Assembly: GCA_934635045.1 (NCBI GenBank)
Contig: CAKTZA010000099.1
Location: 1 to 8,903 of the forward strand
From: an uncultured Kiritimatiellota bacterium
GTDB taxonomy: Bacteria > Verrucomicrobiota > Kiritimatiellia > RFP12 > UBA1067
Direction of reading: 5' to 3'
Length of the DNA: 8,903 nt
Position 1 is the first letter of the stretch; every line of letters begins with the position of its first letter. Of this stretch, positions 5,034-8,903 are shown piece by piece. The translations under genes and the position numbers were made by a program. Below the pieces are notes generated by a model, which was not told the DNA's origin, searched no databases, and worked only from the letters and a program-made list of their open reading frames with translations.

Positions 5034-5790
5034 GGATTCCGAGGTTTCGCAGCTCGTCGTTGCGTTGCTCGTACAGCCGGAGAAAGGCGGCCTCGTCCAG
5101 CGACCGCCGCGCCTCCCGGATCTCCTCCTCGGCGCGGCGGAGGACGGCGATCTCGGCGTCCTGCCGCTCCGCGAGCCGGCGTCCGTACCCGACGAGCGTG
5201 CCGCCGGCGGCGAGGTACGCGCGCGCCTCGCGCTTCATCCCCTCGACCATCGCCCGGATCTGCCGCGCCTCCAGCGCGTCGCCCCCGGACGGCGCGGCGG
5301 GCTCGTCCAGGGCACGCTTGAGCGCCTCTTCGGTCGTGTTCCGCACGCCCGCCTTTACGCCGGGGATCGCGAACGAGGCGAGGAAGCGGTCACCCTCGGA
5401 CGCGAACACGTCGCTCCACCCCGTGCGGATGCCCCTCTCGACGACGGCCGCGTCGCCGATCACCTGCCGCCGCGTCCGGTCGGTCAGGAACGGGAGGGAC
5501 GCATCCTGTCGCGCCCGCCCCCCGTCCGTCCCGGACGCGGCAGAGCGCGTCCCTCCCCAGTAGGCCAGCCCGCCGACGGCCGCCACGACCGAGAGGGCCG
5601 CCGCCACGGCGGCGCGCCCCCGCCCGCCGCGAACCTCGCCGTTGGCCTTCGAGCCGTCCGCCGCGACGACCTTGATCGGGCGGATGCCGCGCTTGCGCAG
5701 TGCCGCGAACGCGGCCTCGCGCGAGCCGGCCTCGACCGACGCCTCGTGCCGCGTCCCGTCGCTCGTCTTGTAGGCGTAGTCGTATCTCAT
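5011..5790 (-). CDS. B5: membrane protein with GspF-N-like cytoplasmic head
   Basis: This is a 259-residue paralogue of A5 with the same parts: cytoplasmic head (1-42, MRYDYAYKTSDGTRHE), basic stretch, one transmembrane helix (about 60-80) and a soluble C-terminus ending RNLGIRPVTLDE. About 55 of the first 60 residues match A5; the rest is homologous but diverged (shared pattern GD-A-V near 112, GDR-LA-FA-PG near 133-144, RAYLA near 187). The region about 160-245 is rich in Arg, Glu and Ala and strongly helical. The start codon overlaps the B4 stop by 4 nt (ATGA), with GAAGAAGGG a few bases upstream as ribosome-binding site, which supports the start. It is the last gene of cassette B. Function is unknown; the head resembles the cytoplasmic segment of GspF/PilC, but the helical bundle of those proteins is missing. 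Confidence 0.82.
   Translation of the reverse strand: MRYDYAYKTSDGTRHEASVEAGSREAAFAALRKRGIRPIKVVAADGSKANGEVRGGRGRAAVAAALSVVAAVGGLAYWGGTRSAASGTDGGRARQDASLPFLTDRTRRQVIGDAAVVERGIRTGWSDVFASEGDRFLASFAIPGVKAGVRNTTEEALKRALDEPAAPSGGDALEARQIRAMVEGMKREARAYLAAGGTLVGYGRRLAERQDAEIAVLRRAEEEIREARRSLDEAAFLRLYEQRNDELRNLGIRPVTLDE
5609..5721 (-). repeat. Near-identical inverted tract, gene 5 head (partner 3249-3361)
   Basis: This is the right arm of the 113-base tract that differs from 3249-3361 at one position. It lies in B5 and ends at the start of the membrane helix. Confidence 0.95.
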
Positions 5791-6515
5791 CGGCCCTTCT
5801 TCGGGTCGAACTCGATCCTCATCGGGCTCTTCGGGACGGCGTGCACCTTCTCCCAGATCGCCCGCTGCACCTCGTTCGTCGGCGCCGGCGCCCACCCCTC
5901 GCGACAGGCTTGACGGTAGGTGACACGGCGAGTGGGCCTGATGCCCAGCATCTTGGCACTTTCTCCAATTCTCGCATAAGCGTCAGGGCAAGCCGTCGTT
6001 GCATCCAATTCATCCAAGTTCCTTAAGGAGGTGACTTGTTTCATGACGCATTGCCGGGCGTAGGTGTTCCCTCCTCCGAGCGTGTAGACCAAGCCTCGCC
6101 AAAGTTCCTTGCCTACGCGTCCTTCAAGAGCCTTTTGCGTAGGGCTGTCAGCAGAAAGGGCTTTAACGTTGACAATCGCCGTCGCATTGTCAGGCATGAC
6201 GGCAAGCGGCCACGCATTGTCCATCTCGCACACCTTTAGCGTGACGGCGACATCCCTGTCCGCATTGACCCTAACGGGAATCATCAGTACGGTTTCCATT
6301 TCAACAGCAATGCGCGAAAACGTGTCCTCGCCAACGCGAGCCTGTTCGTCGACGATTGAGACGACCTTGGTCTTCTGGGGTTGGTAGACATATCCGCCAA
6401 AATACCTGTACTTACGCTCTTCCTGCTGCGTCGGTGTCAGTTTTGCCTTGCCATTCGCCCCCAAGAGGACAGGGGCGACAAGAACAATTACGAACAAGAC
6501 AATCGGATTCTTCAT
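5787..6515 (-). CDS. B4: exported degenerate archaemetzincin-like protein
   Basis: This 242-residue paralogue of A4 has a clear signal peptide (1-22, MKNPIVLFVIVLVAPVLLGA) and no lipobox Cys. The metzincin resemblance is stronger here: RVGKELWRGLVYTLGGGN (133-150) aligns with the helix carrying HExxHxxGxxH, with Arg140, Gly141, Tyr144 and Asn150 in place of the first His, Glu, second His and third ligand, and Gly147 kept. It is followed by CVM (156-158), as in the C-x-M Met-turn region of archaemetzincins, and SLRNLDELD (163-171). The protein should therefore be catalytically dead if the fold is right (inference). The C-terminal block ACREGWAPAPTNEVQRAIW (203-221) is shared with A4. AAGGA lies 10 nt before the ATG. 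It follows B3 by 15 nt and overlaps B5 by 4 nt. GC of the central part is markedly lower than in A4. Confidence 0.82.
   Translation of the reverse strand: MKNPIVLFVIVLVAPVLLGANGKAKLTPTQQEERKYRYFGGYVYQPQKTKVVSIVDEQARVGEDTFSRIAVEMETVLMIPVRVNADRDVAVTLKVCEMDNAWPLAVMPDNATAIVNVKALSADSPTQKALEGRVGKELWRGLVYTLGGGNTYARQCVMKQVTSLRNLDELDATTACPDAYARIGESAKMLGIRPTRRVTYRQACREGWAPAPTNEVQRAIWEKVHAVPKSPMRIEFDPKKGR
5839..5894 (-). repeat. Near-identical inverted tract, gene 4 C-terminal block (partner 3026-3081)
   Basis: This is the right arm of the 56-base tract, with one mismatch against 3026-3081. GC rises sharply on entering this tract from the B4 core (compare 5940-6030 with 5820-5915). Confidence 0.9.
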
Positions 6516-6530
6516 TTCAATGATCCTTTT

Positions 6531-7442
6531 CTATTTATCGCCCGCATTCCGTTTGCGGATAGTCGCCCGGCGTTCCTCGCGACTTATCGGCATTTCTATG
6601 CCTTCTATTCCGGCCTCGGCCAGTGCGGCGTTTAGTTTCACCCTGCATTCCTGTGCGAAATCCATGTCACCGCTCGCGACGAGCTCGCTCACGATGCGCC
6701 CCGCCTCCTTGCGCATCTCGACGCTACGGTTCACCATGTCCCGGTGGCTTTTCATGACATCGGCAAACGAATATCCGTCAGCCATAATCTGGCGCACTTC
6801 TTCGCGGATTGTCATGACGTCCCGCTTGAGTGCCTTGACGGCATCCGAATCGTTGTCGTTTATCACAATGTCTTTGTCAAGAGACTTGGTGAATGCCTCA
6901 TCAGCATCGGTCATCAGGGGCATTGGCGGCATCGATCCGCCCGACGAGGCCCCGCTGACAGCCATGGCAAGAATCTGGTCGCTTGCATTGTCGAACACGG
7001 GCCTTGGCGCAGACTGACGAGACCTCAGCTTGCCGTCCGCCGTCCTGAAGCGCTCAAGAACAGAACCGTCTGCGTTCGTGACGACAGAAACCATCTCCAC
7101 AATCCTCTTGTGCGGTGGCAGGGAGTCGTCTGCCGATGATGGGAGAGCGAGACACTCGGCCCTGTCAGCCGCCGACACATTCGCCGCGGCGGCGGAGGAG
7201 GATGCCTTTGGACGAGACGCGGAGGATGGACGAGACGCCTGCGGGGCGACCGCCGAATCGCCGCGCCCATGCGTGGCCCACCACCACGCGCCCGCCCCCG
7301 CCAATGCGGCGGCAAGGGCGATGGCGAGCCGCGCGCCCACGCGCCGTGCGTCGGCGGTGCGCCGCGCGTTAGCCGGAGACAGGCCCCGCCGCGCGATTGG
7401 CGGGCCGCCGGCCGCCGTTCCGTCTGATCCGTTCCATGACAT
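6531..7442 (-). CDS. B3: single-pass membrane protein, paralogue of A3
   Basis: This protein has 303 residues. The first 49 are identical to A3 (MSWNGSDG head, then the transmembrane helix at about 36-55). It continues with a Ser/Ala/Pro-rich linker (about 60-95) and a diverged but homologous exported part: TNADGSVLERFRTADGKLRS, APRPVF, SDQILAMAVS, PPMPL, FTKSLDKDIV and a long charged helix (about 200-280). Function is unknown; the fixed anchor and variable outer part suggest an envelope scaffold or tether. The ATG at 7442 is used by analogy with A3 (GAGGA 11 nt upstream). As in A3, the frame stays open upstream to an ATG at 7544 through the hairpin, with one extra codon compared with A3. The exported part has visibly lower GC than the anchor, and the switch occurs at about 7270, where identity to A3 ends. 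Confidence 0.82.
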   Translation of the reverse strand: MSWNGSDGTAAGGPPIARRGLSPANARRTADARRVGARLAIALAAALAGAGAWWWATHGRGDSAVAPQASRPSSASRPKASSSAAAANVSAADRAECLALPSSADDSLPPHKRIVEMVSVVTNADGSVLERFRTADGKLRSRQSAPRPVFDNASDQILAMAVSGASSGGSMPPMPLMTDADEAFTKSLDKDIVINDNDSDAVKALKRDVMTIREEVRQIMADGYSFADVMKSHRDMVNRSVEMRKEAGRIVSELVASGDMDFAQECRVKLNAALAEAGIEGIEMPISREERRATIRKRNAGDK

Positions 7443-7496
7443 GGCTTGAGAAGTCCTCTGCGTCCTGTCCGTCCTTTGCGCCCCCACCACCGATTC
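7271..7496 (-). repeat. Near-identical inverted repeat, right arm (partner 1443-1668)
   Basis: This is the right arm of the 226-base tract, with two mismatches against the left arm. It covers the leader and first 57 codons of B3. The arms enclose 5.6 kb holding the bodies of genes 3-5 of both cassettes and the central three-gene operon. Confidence 0.95.
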
Positions 7497-7510
7497 CGCG
7501 CTTGACGGAA

Positions 7511-7538
7511 AAGCCCGCCCGCGCACGCGGACGGACTT
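7511..7538 (-). terminator. GC-rich hairpin between B2 and B3, terminator or attenuator
   Basis: On the minus strand AAGTCCGTCCGCG and CGCGGGCGGGCTT form a 13-position stem with two T-G wobbles, followed by TTCC. It sits 27 nt after the B2 stop, equivalent to 1404-1431 in cassette A. The extra wobble in this copy is compatible with conservation of RNA structure. Confidence 0.6.
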
Positions 7539-7565
7539 CTGCATCGACTTGCGTTTGTGGTGTTG

Positions 7566-8123
7566 TTACTTCTGCTTGCGCCGGAGGGCGAGCCCCGCCA
7601 CGCCGAGGAGAAGCAAAAGGCCGCTCGTCGGTTCCGGAATGTTGCCCAGTGGCTGCCACGCACCGGTCATCTGATCGGACGTGAACGATGCCGTGGTTGC
7701 GGGATCCGAACCCGTGGGGTCGTACGTGTTCTGCGTGACCGTCCCGGTCTTGTAGTAATACCCGGCCTTGTCGATGGTCTCCCCGCTCGCCGTGTCGAAG
7801 ATGACGGCGAACAGCGTGGCAGAAGCCCCCGTCAGGTCATTGACAACGCCGCTGAACAAACCAGGCTTGCCCGCCTGATAGCTACTCACGGCCATCGAGG
7901 ACAGCGCCGAGTAGTCAATCGTCGAACCCGACAGCGCGGACAGCACAGCTGCCGCGTCATCGTTGTTGAACACGAGCATTGTGTAGTACGACGCGCGCCC
8001 TGTCATTGCCGAACCGTCGGGAGACGGGCTGAGCACACCATTCGCCATGCTCCAGTTGACCGAAGCAGCGTTTGCAGCAACCGCCAGGACGGCGGCGCAG
8101 CAGCCAATCAGTATCTTTTTCAT
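7566..8123 (-). CDS. B2: short PEP-CTERM sorting-signal protein
   Basis: This exported protein has 185 residues: signal peptide 1-19 (MKKILIGCCAAVLAVAANA), a mature start ASVNW that parallels ASVDW in A2, a middle rich in Ser, Ala and Thr, and a C-terminal PEP-CTERM signal with IPEP at 162-165, a Leu-rich helix and the basic tail RRKQK. It should be exported by Sec and then processed by an exosortase encoded elsewhere. The middle shares little sequence with A2 beyond a segment like AVIFDTASGE...AGYYYK (A2: FVIVSGDDASEYYYVK). The start has AAGGA about 9 nt upstream, so it is preferred over an in-frame ATG at 8249 inside the preceding gene. It follows B1 by 55 nt and is followed by a hairpin before B3. 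Confidence 0.9.
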   Translation of the reverse strand: MKKILIGCCAAVLAVAANAASVNWSMANGVLSPSPDGSAMTGRASYYTMLVFNNDDAAAVLSALSGSTIDYSALSSMAVSSYQAGKPGLFSGVVNDLTGASATLFAVIFDTASGETIDKAGYYYKTGTVTQNTYDPTGSDPATTASFTSDQMTGAWQPLGNIPEPTSGLLLLLGVAGLALRRKQK

Positions 8124-8178
8124 GTGATTTTTCCTTGTTCCTTGTCTGCGCGGCACACTACGCACCGCACGAAACCGA

Positions 8179-8903
8179 TTACTTGACGGGGCTTTCCCAT
8201 GTGACGGAGACGACCGCCGTTGGCTTGATCCAGGCGCCGCGTCCGGCATTCAGGATAGGCGCTGTGACAAGGTTGCCGCCGCCGTCGGACCAACCCGACA
8301 CGAAGTCGTCGGCAACCTCGTCGTAGGCCTCCGCCGTGTAGTGGTAGATGTCGTAGCCACCGGCATCGAGACGAACCTGAAGTTCGTCTCCTTCCGTCAA
8401 GCCTTCCCAAACCACGTCGTTGGGGTTGACGTCCGCCGGATAGGCGTTGCCAATCATGGAGTAGATTCCGGCATTGACATCGACCGTCTTCGAGGCTTCG
8501 GACAGGATCTGCCCCGCGAGCGTCGCGTTGCAGGCCGTATCCGTCTTGAACCAGAATGCGGCACCTGGGACGACCTTTGCGATGGCGAGGTTGCCGCCGC
8601 CATCAGCCCAGCCGGGCACGAAGTCGTCAATGCTCGCGTCGTAGGCCTCCGCTGTGTAGTGATAGATGTCATAGCCTCCGGCCTTGAGGCGCACCTGCAT
8701 TTCCGCGCCATCGGGGATGTCACCGGTGACGAGATCCTTGATGGCAATGCCCGCCCCGTCACCGTCCACTCCATCGAACGGCGCGGCAATCATGTAGAAT
8801 ATCCCGCCTTTGATGTTCGCTGTCGAATACCCGACAACATTCTCTTCTTCCGCAAAACATGTGAATGTCCACGAAATTTGTGGATTGGGTGGGGACGCGA
8901 TGT
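8179..8903 (-). CDS. B1: secreted tandem-domain protein, 5' end beyond window
   Basis: The frame is open from the right window edge to the TAA at 8179-8181. The visible N-terminal part reads ISWTFTCFAEEENVVGYSTA before an internal ATG at 8793, so that ATG is not the real start. Two domain copies, 106 residues apart, share QVRL-AGGYDIYHYTAEAYD, DDFV-GW-DGGGNL and a closing W(F/I)K. Each copy is preceded by a strand pair such as GIYSMIGNAYPADV. This is the same domain type as in A1 (GYDTYYY, GWADAGGNY, WVK) but with different residues. It ends VVSVTWESPVK, like the A1 ending VTLQFSR. Repeated aromatic and Gly-rich beta motifs suggest an extracellular structural or carbohydrate/protein-binding role, but I know no named family. 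It is the first visible gene of cassette B. Confidence 0.8.
   Translation of the reverse strand, partial: IASPPNPQISWTFTCFAEEENVVGYSTANIKGGIFYMIAAPFDGVDGDGAGIAIKDLVTGDIPDGAEMQVRLKAGGYDIYHYTAEAYDASIDDFVPGWADGGGNLAIAKVVPGAAFWFKTDTACNATLAGQILSEASKTVDVNAGIYSMIGNAYPADVNPNDVVWEGLTEGDELQVRLDAGGYDIYHYTAEAYDEVADDFVSGWSDGGGNLVTAPILNAGRGAWIKPTAVVSVTWESPVK
8269..8697 (-). repeat. Intragenic direct repeat in B1, 318-nt period
   Basis: The segments 8587-8697 and 8269-8379 encode the two copies of the Tyr/Gly-rich domain core, 106 codons apart. They are similar at DNA level (for example around 8324-8380 against 8642-8698) but more diverged than the two copies in A1. Confidence 0.8.

Noticed and set aside
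4927..5913. 328-codon plus-strand open frame opposite B5
   Set aside because: Antisense to B5, composition typical of a GC-rich shadow frame, and no homologue-like motif; B5 is supported by its paralogue A5.
1443..7496. Composite transposon or insertion sequence bounded by the inverted repeats
   Set aside because: No transposase or recombinase gene is present, the repeats are internal coding segments of paralogous genes rather than element ends, and no target-site duplication is visible.

Overview
The window is high-GC DNA (about 65-70 % by eye, with islands near 50 %) from a Gram-negative-type bacterium. Two short exported proteins end in PEP-CTERM sorting signals, and the other exported proteins come in tandem-domain or single-pass membrane form. 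From memory, this mix of small PEP-CTERM proteins beside lineage-specific secreted and membrane paralogues fits the PVC group (Kiritimatiellota, Verrucomicrobiota or Lentisphaerota), perhaps a gut or sediment lineage. No phylogenetic marker is present, so the assignment is an inference.

Layout. The left (+) half, 1-3962, holds a five-gene cassette, A1 to A5. A1 is a secreted protein with tandem Tyr/Gly-rich domains, incomplete at its 5' end. A2 is a short PEP-CTERM protein, A3 a single-pass membrane protein with a Pro-rich linker and helical C-terminus, A4 an exported protein that looks like a metzincin without its zinc ligands, and A5 a single-pass membrane protein whose cytoplasmic head resembles the N-terminus of GspF/PilC. 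The right (-) half, 5011-8903, holds paralogues of the same five genes in the same order (B1 to B5), running towards cassette A. Between the convergent cassettes lies a three-gene (-) strand operon (4011-4947) of lower GC: a DUF3791-like protein, a DUF3990-like predicted ADP-ribosyltransferase-fold protein and a 73-residue helical protein. They overlap by 4 nt at each junction and are preceded by a near-perfect extended -10 promoter.

The two cassettes do not diverge evenly. Three tracts are almost identical at the DNA level in inverted orientation: 1443-1668 with 7271-7496 (224/226), 3026-3081 with 5839-5894 (55/56), and 3249-3361 with 5609-5721 (112/113). The sequence between them is strongly diverged and in cassette B has a visibly lower GC content. 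The conserved tracts encode the cytoplasmic and membrane-anchor parts of genes 3 and 5, the gene 2/3 junction and the end of gene 4; the diverged parts encode the exported domains. This suggests gene conversion or modular shuffling that keeps an anchoring scaffold uniform and lets the exported parts vary. Homologous recombination between the inverted tracts could also flip the segment between them.

The working picture is a repeated cell-surface cassette: secreted tandem-domain protein, PEP-CTERM protein, two N-in/C-out membrane proteins and one exported pseudoprotease-like protein, co-transcribed and probably co-assembled at the envelope. Its biochemical function is unknown. No transposase, tRNA, rRNA, CRISPR array or phage gene was seen. 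No gene-free stretch exceeds about 125 bases.
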